Positions 18,634 through 27,101 of a stretch of 64,000 nucleotides of DNA are shown piece by piece; positions within the stretch are counted from its first letter, which is position 1, and every line of letters starts with the position of its first letter. Origin of the DNA: Streptomyces chryseus. Lineage in GTDB: Bacteria; Actinomycetota; Actinomycetes; Streptomycetales; Streptomycetaceae. The notes under the pieces were generated by a model. It saw nothing but the letters and a program-made list of their open reading frames with translations, was not told the origin of the DNA and made no database searches. Made by a program: the position numbers and the translations under genes. The DNA lies in assembly GCF_014650755.1 (NCBI RefSeq), contig NZ_BMVO01000015.1, positions 62,001-126,000 on the forward strand, written 5' to 3'.

Positions 18634-19263
18634 GTGACCTTCGGATTCGCTCCGTCCACCGGCTCGTTGCATCCGGCCTCGGCCGACACCGCCAGCCGTC
18701 TGGGGCGGACACTCGAACCGTCCGAGTGGGCAGCCGCCGGCATTCCGCTGCTGCGCAATCCGCGCGAAGTCGTCAGCGGACTGCACGCCCGGCACCACCC
18801 GGAACCGGCCACGGCGGTGGTCGCCGTCCTCGACGCCGAGGAACGGCTCACCGCCAGCGCCTCGTTCGCGCGGCGCTCCGTCCCGGCCGACGGGTGGGAG
18901 TTCCGCAATGCCCTGCTCGCCCACCTGCGCCGCGTCGTTCCGCACGACCTGCGCCGGCGCACGCCCGTGCGGACCGCGGTGCTGCTCTACTGCCGGGACG
19001 GGGACGAACGGTGGACCGAGGAGGACGGGGCCTGGATGTGGGGCCTGCGGGACGCCTGCACCCTGCACGGTCTGCGCTGCGGCGCGTACATCACGCTGAC
19101 GCGCGGCGGCTGGCAGGTGCTGGGCGAAGGCCGTGGCGGCCGCCGCCCGAGCACCGGTTCGCGTCCGTCCGGCCTGGCCGAGGCCGCCGCCGAGGCCGAG
19201 CCGCCCCCGCCACGCTCAGGTGGCGGGGCGGCGGAGCCGCTGCGGCGGGTGGCAGCCCGCTGA
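18634..19263 (+). CDS. Hypothetical protein (Streptomyces type)
   Basis: 209 residues starting at GTG 18634, preceded by an excellent GAAGGGAGG ribosome binding site. The open frame continues upstream to 18415 without support. The sequence is soluble and has no signal peptide or membrane segment. The central part (VVAVLDAEERLTASASF, VRTAVLLYCRDGDERWTEED, AYITLTRGGWQVLGEG) alternates beta strands and helices. The last 50 residues are Gly/Pro/Ala-rich and likely disordered. I do not recognise a family. It converges with the next hypothetical gene across a weak hairpin. Confidence 0.75.
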   Translation: MTFGFAPSTGSLHPASADTASRLGRTLEPSEWAAAGIPLLRNPREVVSGLHARHHPEPATAVVAVLDAEERLTASASFARRSVPADGWEFRNALLAHLRRVVPHDLRRRTPVRTAVLLYCRDGDERWTEEDGAWMWGLRDACTLHGLRCGAYITLTRGGWQVLGEGRGGRRPSTGSRPSGLAEAAAEAEPPPPRSGGGAAEPLRRVAAR

Positions 19264-19341
19264 AGCGGCCCACCTGCCTGCCCGTGTCTTCCGTACGCCA
19301 CGCTCCTCGCGCCCCGCACGGAACGCGAGGGGAGCACGGAG

Positions 19342-19375
19342 CGTACGGCCGGAGCGGAAGCCGCGAAGCCGTACG
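19342..19375. terminator. Possible bidirectional terminator
   Basis: CGTACGGC (19342-19349) and GCCGTACG (19368-19375) form an 8-bp stem with an 18-nt loop between convergent genes. Confidence 0.4.
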
Positions 19376-19377
19376 AC

Positions 19378-20022
19378 TCAGACTCCCGCGCCGAGCACGG
19401 AGTTGACCCGCTGCGGGTCTCCGCACACGATCAGCAGCGCGCCCGCGCGCGACTTGGCGAACGGCAGCGCACGGTGCACGGCTTCGTCGGCCCCGCCGTT
19501 GACCGCGACGACGACCACGGGCCGGGCGGCGGCCCGCTCCGCGACGGCGGTGTTCGCGTAGAAGACGTCGTCACGGGCATCGTGCTGCGCCCAGTAGGCG
19601 GCTTCGCCGAACGTCAGCTCGTGGGCGGCCCAAGGGTGCTGCTCACCGGTGGTGAGCACCAGGACGTCGCCCGGCGCGCGGCCCGCGTCGAGCAGTACGT
19701 CGACCGCCTCGTCGGCGGCGTCGAGCGCACCGCCCGCCGGAGCGGGGATCAGCTGGATCTGCGGCGCGGAACGGTTCTCCTGCCGCGGGGACGGGGTCCG
19801 GCCACCGGGCGTGTGCGACCGCTGCGCGGCGGGCGCGGGCCTGACCGGGGCGGGGCCGGGTACGGGACGTCCGGGACGCGGCGTGGCCGCGGTGCGCGGA
19901 CCGGGTACGGGACGGGGGGTCGTCGCGGGACGGCCGGTGGCCGGAGTGACGCGGGGACCCTGGGCGCTCTCGTGAATCTGAGGCTCCTCGGGGGAGAGAG
20001 GCATGAGTGGAATGTCTATCAA
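19378..20022 (-). CDS. Hypothetical protein with Pro/Arg-rich N-terminus
   Basis: Up to 214 residues. The first ~90 are low-complexity Pro/Arg/Ala (repeated PRPVPGP-like units) and presumably disordered. The C-terminal ~120 form a globular domain with DVLVLTTGEQHPWAAHE and PVVVVAVNGGADEAVHRALPFAKSRAGALLIVCGDPQRV. The latter recalls the end of UvrD/DUF2075-type helicase C-terminal domains, where a VxxTRA- and GD-like pattern closes the fold. No ATPase motifs are present, so this is at best a stand-alone fragment-like domain. The start is uncertain: TTG 20022 or ATG 20004, neither with a strong ribosome binding site. It ends 42 bp before rnhB in the transcription direction of that gene. Confidence 0.65.
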   Translation of the reverse strand: MIDIPLMPLSPEEPQIHESAQGPRVTPATGRPATTPRPVPGPRTAATPRPGRPVPGPAPVRPAPAAQRSHTPGGRTPSPRQENRSAPQIQLIPAPAGGALDAADEAVDVLLDAGRAPGDVLVLTTGEQHPWAAHELTFGEAAYWAQHDARDDVFYANTAVAERAAARPVVVVAVNGGADEAVHRALPFAKSRAGALLIVCGDPQRVNSVLGAGV

Positions 20023-20065
20023 ATGTCACCGCTGAACGCAGCGGCGGGTGGGCACATGCGTGCGA

Positions 20066-20776
20066 TCAGAAATCGAAGCCGAGCTGGCCCCCGCTTTGCA
20101 GAGCAGCGGCCTCCGCCGAGATCCGGGTCTTCTTGAGGTGTGCCCACTGGGGCAGCGCGTCGAGATAGATCCAGGACAGCCGGTGGTACGGAGAGGGCCC
20201 CCGCTCCGCCAGCGCCGCCTTGTGCACGGGCGAGGGATAGCCCGCGTTGGCCGAGAAGGCATAGGCGGCCAACTCCTCGGACCCGTGCTCCAGTTCGGCC
20301 ATCATCGCGTCCCGCCGCACCTTGGCGATCACCGAGGCGGCCGCGACCGCGATGCAGGACTGGTCGCCCTTGATCACCGTACGGACCTTCCAGGGCTGCC
20401 CGAGATAGTCGTGCTTCCCGTCGAGGATCACCGCGTCCGGCCGCACCGGCAGCGCCTCCAGGGCGCGTACGGCGGCGAGCCGCAGGGCGGCGGTCATGCC
20501 GAGCGCGTCGATCTCCTCGGGCGAGGAATGGCCGACGGCGTGCGCGGTGACCCACTTCTCCAGGACCGCGGCCAGCTCGGTACGGCGCTTCGGACTGATC
20601 AGTTTGGAGTCGGTGAGCCCGTCGGGCGGACGGCGCAGACCGGTGACAGCCGCGCACACAGTGACGGGTCCGGCCCACGCTCCGCGCCCGACTTCGTCGA
20701 CACCAGCGATGACCTTCGCCCCGGTGGTGGCGCGCAGTGAGCGCTCGACGGTGTGAGTGGGTGGTTCGTACGGCAT
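20066..20776 (-). CDS. rnhB: Ribonuclease HII
   Basis: 236 residues. It removes ribonucleotides misincorporated in DNA and RNA primers by endonucleolytic cleavage with Mg2+ or Mn2+. The RNase HII signature DEVGRGAWAGPV near residue 27 supplies the catalytic Asp-Glu. DSKLISPKRR follows, then Asp in VILDGKHDYL and Asp in KGDQSCIAVAAASVIAKVRRD. The start ATG 20776 is supported by CAGG upstream. It probably leads a short unit with the hypothetical gene ending at 19378. Confidence 0.95.
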   Translation of the reverse strand: MPYEPPTHTVERSLRATTGAKVIAGVDEVGRGAWAGPVTVCAAVTGLRRPPDGLTDSKLISPKRRTELAAVLEKWVTAHAVGHSSPEEIDALGMTAALRLAAVRALEALPVRPDAVILDGKHDYLGQPWKVRTVIKGDQSCIAVAAASVIAKVRRDAMMAELEHGSEELAAYAFSANAGYPSPVHKAALAERGPSPYHRLSWIYLDALPQWAHLKKTRISAEAAALQSGGQLGFDF

Positions 20777-20837
20777 GGCGCCTGCCAGGTTACGCCGCCG
20801 GGGGCCGCGCGCGACACCCCGGGCCCGTCCCCGGCGT

Positions 20838-21467
20838 TCAGCCGCCTGTCGGACGCAGCAGCGGCACCATGATCCGGTCGACCATCTCGGCGATCTCCTC
20901 GTCCGGCCATTCGCTGCCGCACACCTTCGAGCGGTACATCATCAGGCCCGGGATGACGTCGAAGACCAGGTCGCTCGTGGCATCGGGGCGGACGTCCCCC
21001 CGGTCGATCCCCCGGCGTACGACCTCACGGAAGAGCCGGTTCGACGGCTCGATCACGCGCTGGACGATCATCGCGTGAAACCGCTCGGCCACCTCGCTGT
21101 CGCATTCGTAAAGCACCGAGCGCAGGGCGAAGCCGGGCTTGGAGTACATCGCTCCGCGCATCTGCCGGCAGAGCTGGTAAAGATCTTCGCGGATGCAGCC
21201 CCGGTCCGGAGCCTCGTCGAGGACCGGCATCCCGGCCCGCAGGGCGTCGGCGACGAGGTCCTCCTTCGACGGCCAGCGGCGGTAGACCGCGGCCTTGCCC
21301 GTCTGCGCGCCCGCCGCGACGCCCTCCATGGTGAGTGCGTTCCAGCCGACCGTACTCAGCTGCTCCAGGGCGGATTCCAGGATCGCCCGCTCCAGTACGG
21401 GTCCGCGGCGCCGCAGCGCGACCGGCTGCACCTTGGCAGCCGCGGTGGTCCAGCGCGAAGTGACCAT
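20838..21467 (-). CDS. TetR-family repressor of the adjacent MFS pump
   Basis: 209 residues. The N-terminal helix-turn-helix (ILESALEQLSTVGWNALTMEGVAAGAQTGKAAVYRRWPSKEDLV) is typical TetR. The C-terminal part resembles the TetR_C_11 ligand domain (RGCIREDLYQLCRQMRG, DVIPGLMMYR). The start ATG 21467 follows GGAGAG. It is divergent from an MFS efflux gene, with two AGTGAACG-N4-CGTTCACT palindromes in the 120-bp gap, the classic arrangement for ligand-relieved repression of the pump and of itself. The ligand is unknown. Confidence 0.9.
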   Translation of the reverse strand: MVTSRWTTAAAKVQPVALRRRGPVLERAILESALEQLSTVGWNALTMEGVAAGAQTGKAAVYRRWPSKEDLVADALRAGMPVLDEAPDRGCIREDLYQLCRQMRGAMYSKPGFALRSVLYECDSEVAERFHAMIVQRVIEPSNRLFREVVRRGIDRGDVRPDATSDLVFDVIPGLMMYRSKVCGSEWPDEEIAEMVDRIMVPLLRPTGG

Positions 21468-21495
21468 CTTTTTCTCTCCGTTGGGGACAAGGGCT

Positions 21496-21519
21496 TCAGT
21501 GAACGCTTGCGTTCACTGA
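21496..21519. promoter_or_regulatory. TetR operator 1
   Basis: A 24-bp palindrome (11-bp arms) built on AGTGAACGC-TT-GCGTTCACT at 21498-21517. It is nearer the tetR start. Confidence 0.8.
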
Positions 21520-21545
21520 GGGGGAATCCCTACCGTTGACACGAC

Positions 21546-21565
21546 AGTGAACGCACCCGTTCACT
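21546..21565. promoter_or_regulatory. TetR operator 2 overlapping the MFS promoter
   Basis: AGTGAACG-CACC-CGTTCACT, 48 bp from operator 1. A TTGACA -35 lies at 21536-21541 and the -10 (TTCACT, 21560-21565, 18-bp spacer) falls inside this operator, so repressor binding would block the promoter. Confidence 0.75.
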
Positions 21566-21587
21566 AATTCACTTGCGGGGGGACCAT

Positions 21588-23144
21588 GTGACCACCTCTC
21601 AGTTGGCTGCACCGCACCGGCCGGGCGCGGCCCGCCGGCAGGGGCGACCCGGGATCGCCCTCACCGTCATAGCCGCCCTTCAGCTCATGGTGGTGCTCGA
21701 CAGCACGATTGTGAACATCGCGCTCCCGGACATCCAGACCGCTCTCTCCTTCAGTACGACCGACTTGTCCTGGGTGGTCAACGCCTACACCCTGACGTTC
21801 GGCGGGCTGCTGCTGCTCGGCGGACGAGCGGGCGACATCCTCGGCCGCAGGCGCGTGTTCGTCTTCGGCGTGCTGCTCTTCACCTTCGCCTCTCTGCTGT
21901 GCGGCATCGCGCAGGAGCCGTGGCAGATGCTCGCCGCGCGGGCGCTGCAGGGCGTGGGCGGCGCCATCGCCTCGCCTACCGCGCTGGCGCTGATCACGAC
22001 GACGTTCCGCGAAGGCCCCGAGCGCAACCGGGCGTTCGGCATCTTCGCCGCCGTCTCGGCCAGCGGCGCGGCGATCGGGCTGCTGGCGGGCGGCATGCTC
22101 ACGGAGTGGCTCGACTGGCGCTGGGTGTTCTACGTCAACCTGCCGATCGGCATCCTCATCGCCGTCCTGTCGCCGGTGTTCATCAACGAGTCGGAACGCC
22201 ACGCCGGCCGCTTCGACCTCATGGGCGCGCTCACGTCGACCGTGGGCATGGCGGCTCTGGTGTACGGGTTCATCCGCGCCGCCGACGACGGGTGGCGGGA
22301 CGCTCTCACCCTGGGATCGTTCGCCGTCGCCGTCGTCCTGCTGATCGCGTTCGTGTTCAACGAGCGGCGGGCGCCCGACCCGATCACGCCCCTGCGGATG
22401 TTCGCCGACCGCAACCGCTCGGGAACGTACGCGATCATGATGAGCCTCGCGGCGGCGATGTTCGGCATGTTCTTCTTCATCGTCCTCTTCGTGCAGAACG
22501 TCCTGGGGTACAGCCCGATCACGGCGGGTCTGGCGTTCCTGCCGGTGACCGTGATGATCGTGGTCGCGGCCGGGCTGTCCTCCAAACTGCTTCCGGTGCT
22601 CGGTCCGAAGCCGTTCCTGGTCGCGGGGGCGGTGTTCACCGGATCGGGCATGGCCTGGCTGACCTTGCTGGATCCCGCGGGGTCGTATCTGGGCGCCGTG
22701 CTCGGTCCGATGCTGCTCTTCGGCTTCGGCATGGGTCTGGTCTTCGTCACGGCCACGCTGACGGCGGTGTCCGGCGTGGCTCAGCACGAGTCGGGCGCGG
22801 CCTCCAGTCTGCTCAACGCCACACAGATGGTGGGTGGTTCCCTGGGCCTGTCGATTCTCATGACGGTCTTCGGCTCCGCGAGCCGGGACGAGGCCGAGCG
22901 GCAGCTTCCGTCGTTCCTGAAGGAGGCGACACCGGCGCAGCAGGAAGCTTTCGCCAAGTCTCACGAGCTGCCGGCCCCGTGGGGCCACCACGTCCTCGCC
23001 GAGGGCATATCGACGGCGTTCTGGGCCGGTGTCGGCCTGGTCGCACTCGCCGTGGTCATCGCGCTGTTCGTCATCCGGGTGCGCAAGAGCGACCTGGAGG
23101 CGCTGAGCGGGACGGCGGGCGCGGCGGGACCCGGGGCGGTCTGA
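21588..23144 (+). CDS. MFS drug efflux transporter, DHA2 (14-TM, EmrB/QacA type)
   Basis: 518 residues, a proton-coupled multidrug antiporter in the cytoplasmic membrane. LDSTIVNIALPDIQ in helix 1 is the motif D1 form of the 14-helix DHA2 group; GGRAGDILGRRRVF is motif A; GVGGAIASPTALALI is motif C-like. The start is GTG 21588, following GGGGGG; an ATG two bases earlier is out of frame. Expression is evidently governed by the divergent TetR. The substrate is unknown. Confidence 0.92.
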   Translation: MTTSQLAAPHRPGAARRQGRPGIALTVIAALQLMVVLDSTIVNIALPDIQTALSFSTTDLSWVVNAYTLTFGGLLLLGGRAGDILGRRRVFVFGVLLFTFASLLCGIAQEPWQMLAARALQGVGGAIASPTALALITTTFREGPERNRAFGIFAAVSASGAAIGLLAGGMLTEWLDWRWVFYVNLPIGILIAVLSPVFINESERHAGRFDLMGALTSTVGMAALVYGFIRAADDGWRDALTLGSFAVAVVLLIAFVFNERRAPDPITPLRMFADRNRSGTYAIMMSLAAAMFGMFFFIVLFVQNVLGYSPITAGLAFLPVTVMIVVAAGLSSKLLPVLGPKPFLVAGAVFTGSGMAWLTLLDPAGSYLGAVLGPMLLFGFGMGLVFVTATLTAVSGVAQHESGAASSLLNATQMVGGSLGLSILMTVFGSASRDEAERQLPSFLKEATPAQQEAFAKSHELPAPWGHHVLAEGISTAFWAGVGLVALAVVIALFVIRVRKSDLEALSGTAGAAGPGAV

Positions 23145-23172
23145 GACGAACCTGCCCCGTACGAACGGCAAA

Positions 23173-23213
23173 GGGCCGGGGGCGGAGCCGCGGTTCGGCT
23201 CCGCCCCCGGCCC
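23173..23213. terminator. Bidirectional terminator hairpin
   Basis: A perfect 17-bp GC-rich stem (23173-23189 with 23197-23213) and a 7-nt loop lie between the convergent MFS and DUF4173 genes. Confidence 0.85.
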
Positions 23214-23232
23214 GTCGTCATCGGCCGGCCGC

Positions 23233-25032
23233 TCAGTACTCGTCGTACAGACCGCGTCCGGTCCCGTACGTGCCGAGCTCGCGGCACTGCGCCTCGTCGA
23301 CGTCCAGCGGGCGCTCCGCGAGGATCTCCCGCGCCCGCACCGCGCCGAGACTCGTGGCGTACCAGGGCTCGTCCCCGCCGTCCAGACGTCCCGCGATGCC
23401 CACCAGCGCACAGGACCGCTGCGGCTCCGGCAGCGTGTCCAGGGCGGGCACGGCGTCGGCCGACAGGTCCTGGAAGTAGTGGACGTCGAGTTTCCGCGTG
23501 TCGTGGAAGCGCGCCACGTTCTGCTCCGCGACCAGCCCGTCCGGCGAGACCAGGCCGAAGGCCAGTACTGCCACTGCCGCGCTCGCGGCGACCGCACGGG
23601 GCAGCAGCCGGGACCCGAGCACCCCGGCCGCCATGATCAGTACGATCACCACGCCCAGCCACAGTTCGACCGCCGCCACCGAGACGCGCAGCCTGGTCAG
23701 GCCGTACGCGTCGACGTACAGGTCCATGCGGCGCAGCGCGGACGCGACGACGACCAGCGTGAGCACGCACAGGGTGCCGAGCACCGAACGCACCAGGGTG
23801 CGGTCGCGGGCTCCGCCGCGCGGGGCCCAGCGCAGAGCGAGGGCGATGACCAGGAGGACCAGCAGGGTGGCCCAAAGCAGCTGCCAGAAGCCCTGCCGGG
23901 CGTACTGGGCGTACGTCAGCCCGGTCGCGCTGAGCACTTTGTCGTAACCGCCGAACAGGACGGCCAGCTGGACCGCGATGAAGGCGGCGAAGAGGAGGTT
24001 CAGCACGACCAGCGGAAGCGCCCACTCCGATCGGCCGCGCGCACGCCCCGGACGTATCTCCAGCCGGTCCCACCGCATCGGCGCGGCGGCGGTGCGGGCA
24101 GCGGCGAGCGCCCCGAGAAGGCCGAGCGCGAAGAGGAACGTCCGCCACGGGCCGTCCGCCACGGAGACGTCGGGCGTGAGTCCGCCGAGCAGATCGGCGA
24201 AGGCGGCGTCCGCGGAGGCGAAGAGCGCGCCGAAGACGATCAGCAGGACGACGGCGACGAGGGTGGTACGCACCATGGGCGCCCAGCGGCCGCGGGACAC
24301 CTCCGCCCGTTCGCGCAGTCCGCGCCAGGCCCACGCCGGACCGGAGCCCAGCGAGCCGAAGATCCCCAGCGAACCGACGAGGATGCCGGCCCACGTGCGG
24401 TTGCCGTGCAGCGCCAGCGATCCGAGCGCCAGCGCGGAACTGACGGCGAGGAACGTGGGCCAGCCCGCGTCGCGCAGCGCCGGAATCGCCAGCAGGGCCA
24501 GGCCGCCGGCCGCCCACACGAGCGTCCAGGGCCGAAGGCGGCGGCCGGCCGCCCGGGCGGCGAAGTACGCGGCGAGCGCGGCCGGGACGGCTACGACCAG
24601 CAGATTGGGGCCGAGCCCCTCGCCGAGCAGCAGGGCGCTCAGCAGGGCGGTGGCCAGGGCCGCCCCGAACGTGGCGGGCCGGATACCGGCCGGCGGCTCG
24701 GGCCGTACGTCGGTCAGCCATTTCGGCGGGCCGGGCGGCTGCCTCGGCGCGCCGGGGGGCGGCGGCCAGGGCTGGTAGCGCTGGGGCTGGGTGGCCCTGC
24801 TGTGCTGCTCCCGGTACGACATGGTGGCCGCCGGCGCCGCAGCGGCGGCCTGCGGCGAGGGCCCCGGGCTGTCGGCGGCCTCGGACTGCCGGGGCGGCGC
24901 GGAGGTCTCGGACGGGGCGGACTGCGTGGACGGCGGCGACGACGGCTCGGACGGTGCGGACTGCGTGGACGGCGGCGACGGCTCGGACGGTCTGGACGGC
25001 GGTACGGATGGCGTGGACGGCGTGTCGGACAC
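23233..25032 (-). CDS. DUF4173 (DUF4153-like) multi-pass membrane protein
   Basis: 599 residues. The N-terminal ~95 are Ser/Pro/Gln-rich with internal repeats (PPSTQSAPSE twice), cytoplasmic and disordered. About 12 hydrophobic segments follow. The C-terminal soluble tail (VARFHDTRKLDVHYFQDLSADAVPAL) ends in a Cys-containing SCALVGIAGRL segment. DUF4173 proteins are common in actinobacteria; I know of no assigned function. Local patterns such as PRPMRWDRLEI-type loops give no catalytic hint. It appears monocistronic. Confidence 0.82.
   Translation of the reverse strand: MSDTPSTPSVPPSRPSEPSPPSTQSAPSEPSSPPSTQSAPSETSAPPRQSEAADSPGPSPQAAAAAPAATMSYREQHSRATQPQRYQPWPPPPGAPRQPPGPPKWLTDVRPEPPAGIRPATFGAALATALLSALLLGEGLGPNLLVVAVPAALAAYFAARAAGRRLRPWTLVWAAGGLALLAIPALRDAGWPTFLAVSSALALGSLALHGNRTWAGILVGSLGIFGSLGSGPAWAWRGLRERAEVSRGRWAPMVRTTLVAVVLLIVFGALFASADAAFADLLGGLTPDVSVADGPWRTFLFALGLLGALAAARTAAAPMRWDRLEIRPGRARGRSEWALPLVVLNLLFAAFIAVQLAVLFGGYDKVLSATGLTYAQYARQGFWQLLWATLLVLLVIALALRWAPRGGARDRTLVRSVLGTLCVLTLVVVASALRRMDLYVDAYGLTRLRVSVAAVELWLGVVIVLIMAAGVLGSRLLPRAVAASAAVAVLAFGLVSPDGLVAEQNVARFHDTRKLDVHYFQDLSADAVPALDTLPEPQRSCALVGIAGRLDGGDEPWYATSLGAVRAREILAERPLDVDEAQCRELGTYGTGRGLYDEY
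24917..24991. repeat. 39-bp tandem repeat in the DUF4173 gene
   Basis: A unit beginning GCGGACTGCGTGGACGGCGG (24917) recurs at 24956 and is shortened by 3 bp inside. It encodes the repeated PPSTQSAPSE segment and could change length by slippage. Confidence 0.7.
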
Positions 25033-25363
25033 GGGACCCCCTCCCGACCGGGCAGGGGACGGCAGGGTGCCGCGGCCGTGCCCGGTGTCTTGTCAGCGCA
25101 CGCCCGACATGATCAACAGGGCGGCGTGGCCCGTCAGACTAGCTCCGGAGCCCGCGACCCCGGCGCTGCCCGGACCGGGCTGTGGCAGGACCGTGACAGA
25201 CACGGAACCCGCGCATCCGGAGAACGCACGGCGCCACGGCAGCGTGGTCATCGGACAGCGCTGCCTGCCGAGGGCGGCCACCGCCCGGGTACGCCGCGCC
25301 CGGCCTGTCGCGGTGCGGCCGACGCCACCCGGCGTCGCGGCACCTCGCCGCGCGAGCGCGGCG
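25033..25363. other. Intergenic region, no gene supported
   Basis: 331 bp upstream of the DUF4173 gene. It should contain that gene's promoter. A 62-codon minus-strand frame (25093-25281) has no ribosome binding site or family resemblance, so I do not call it. Confidence 0.4.
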
Positions 25364-26272
25364 TCAGACCGCCTGGGCGGGGACCCATCCGGGCAGTTCC
25401 TCGGTCCGTTCCAACCAGGCCGCCGGCGGGGCTCCGGCCTTCCCCGCGGCGACCACGCCGCCGAAGATGGCGCAGGTCGTGTCCACGTCGCCGCCCACCT
25501 GCGCGGTGCCCCAGAAGCCCTGCTCGAAGTCGCCCAGGGACCGGGCGGCCGACCAGAGGGCGAACGGCACCGTGTCGTGCGCGCTCGTACGCCGTCCGCA
25601 TCCCAGCACCGCGGCCACGGTCACGGCGTCGCCGTAGTCGAGCATGTCCCGGGCGCGGCGCAGACCGGCCCCGACCGCGCTGCGCGGCACCAGCGCGATC
25701 ACGCCGTCGAGCAGTTCGGCCGGCGTCGGCGGCCCTCCGGGAGCGGCGGCGAGCGCGGCGGCAGCGGCCACGGCCATCGCCCCGACCACCGCCTCACGGT
25801 GCTGATGCGTGACGTACGCCGAGATCTCGGCCTGGTGGGTGGCCTGCTCGGGGTCGTCCGCGTACCAGGCCCCGAGCGGCGCGATGCGCATCGCGGCGCC
25901 GTTGCCCCAGGAGCCCTGCCCCTTGAAGAGCGCGGCCGCGAGCTCGCGCCAGTCACCGCCCTCCCGGATCAGCCGGAGCATCCGGTTCACGGCAGGGCCG
26001 TAGCCGCGGTCGAAGTCGTGGTGGTCGGCGAAGGAGCGGGCGAGCGCGTCCTGGTCGATACGGCCGTGCTCGGCGAGCACGGCCAGGACCGAGCAGGCCA
26101 TCTCGGTGTCGTCGGTCCACTGCCACGGCGCGGGCGGCAGCTCACGCCTTTTGAGCAGCGGGTAGTTCACGGGGACAAAGAACTGGGAGCCCAGGGCGTC
26201 TCCCAGGCACAGCCCACGCAGGCTGGCCAGGGCGCGTTCGAAGCGCCGGACGGTGGAGGAGTCAGCGGTCAT
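25364..26272 (-). CDS. ADP-ribosylglycohydrolase-family protein
   Basis: 302 residues of the DraG/ARH fold, hydrolysing ADP-ribose linkages on proteins, nucleic acids or small molecules with a binuclear Mg site. Visible ligands are GLCLGDALGSQF near the N-terminus, WTDDTEMACSVL (the TDD metal motif), and the C-terminal GGDVDTTCAIFGGVVAA, which corresponds to the family GGDTDT motif. Length is normal. The start overlaps the stop of the upstream histidine phosphatase by 4 bp (ATGA), so the pair is translationally coupled. The target is unknown. Confidence 0.88.
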   Translation of the reverse strand: MTADSSTVRRFERALASLRGLCLGDALGSQFFVPVNYPLLKRRELPPAPWQWTDDTEMACSVLAVLAEHGRIDQDALARSFADHHDFDRGYGPAVNRMLRLIREGGDWRELAAALFKGQGSWGNGAAMRIAPLGAWYADDPEQATHQAEISAYVTHQHREAVVGAMAVAAAAALAAAPGGPPTPAELLDGVIALVPRSAVGAGLRRARDMLDYGDAVTVAAVLGCGRRTSAHDTVPFALWSAARSLGDFEQGFWGTAQVGGDVDTTCAIFGGVVAAGKAGAPPAAWLERTEELPGWVPAQAV

Positions 26273-26943
26273 CGCTCCGCCACTCTATCCGGACAGCCGT
26301 ACGGCTCGGGAGCCCTCCAGCGCTCGAAGGGCCGGTCAAGGGCGTACCGCCCGTCCTCCCCCAGCACCAGCGACCGTGTTTCGCCGTTGCGCGGATTGCG
26401 CAGCGACTCGAAATCCGCCACCGTCCAGTGGAACCAGCGCATGCAGAAGAGCCGCATGGTCAGGCCATGGGTGACGAGGAGCACGTTCGGCGGATGGTCG
26501 GGCGCCTCGAAGCTGCGGAACAGGCTCTCCAGGAAGGCGCCGACACGGTCGTACACGTCGGCCCCGGACTCGCCCTGCGCGAAGCGGTAGAAGAAGTGCC
26601 CGTACGCGTCCCGGTACGCCTTCTGCAGCCGTACGTCGTCCCTGTCCTGCCAGTTTCCCCAGTCCTGCTCGCGCAGCCGGGGCTCCTCCCGCACGCGCAC
26701 CCGCTCCGGGTCGAGCCCGAAGGCGGCGAAGGTCTCGTGCGTGCGGCGGTACGGCGAGACGTAGGCGCTGACCCGCTCGTCGCCGAACAGCCCCCGCAAC
26801 CGCTCGCCGGTCTCCCGCGCCTGGCGCAGACCGGCTTCGGTGAGCCTGAGCGCGTGGTCCGGCTCACGCTCGTACACCGAGTCGTCGGCGTTGCCCTCCG
26901 ACTGCCCGTGCCGGACGAGAACGATGCGCCGCGGTCGTGCCAT
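26269..26943 (-). CDS. Histidine phosphatase (phosphoglycerate mutase-like)
   Basis: 224 residues. LVRHGQSEGN at residues ~9-18 provides the catalytic His, and VTHGLTMRLF the second His. SPYRRTHETFAAFG and LREQDWGNWQ are typical of the family. The start ATG 26943 follows GGGGTG. The open frame to 27237 is unsupported. It forms an operon with the overlapping ADP-ribosylglycohydrolase gene. It may dephosphorylate a sugar phosphate or nucleotide; the substrate is unknown. Confidence 0.9.
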   Translation of the reverse strand: MARPRRIVLVRHGQSEGNADDSVYEREPDHALRLTEAGLRQARETGERLRGLFGDERVSAYVSPYRRTHETFAAFGLDPERVRVREEPRLREQDWGNWQDRDDVRLQKAYRDAYGHFFYRFAQGESGADVYDRVGAFLESLFRSFEAPDHPPNVLLVTHGLTMRLFCMRWFHWTVADFESLRNPRNGETRSLVLGEDGRYALDRPFERWRAPEPYGCPDRVAER

Positions 26944-27101
26944 GCCCACACCCCAGAACGTGAGATCGGATGCGGCTCGCCGGGCAGCCGCCCAGCCTCC
27001 ATCCAGCGTATCCGCCCGTCGAATCGTCGGCGCAGCAGGCGGGCACGGGGCCCGCCCGCACGAGGCGACGGACCGCCTGATCAGGGGAGCGGACCGCCTG
27101 A

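Noticed and set aside
24917..24991. CRISPR-like repeat
   Set aside because: The copies are head-to-tail without spacers and lie in a coding region, so it is a minisatellite.
25093..25281. 62-codon minus-strand gene
   Set aside because: No ribosome binding site, no conserved motif, and codon pattern not clearly coding.
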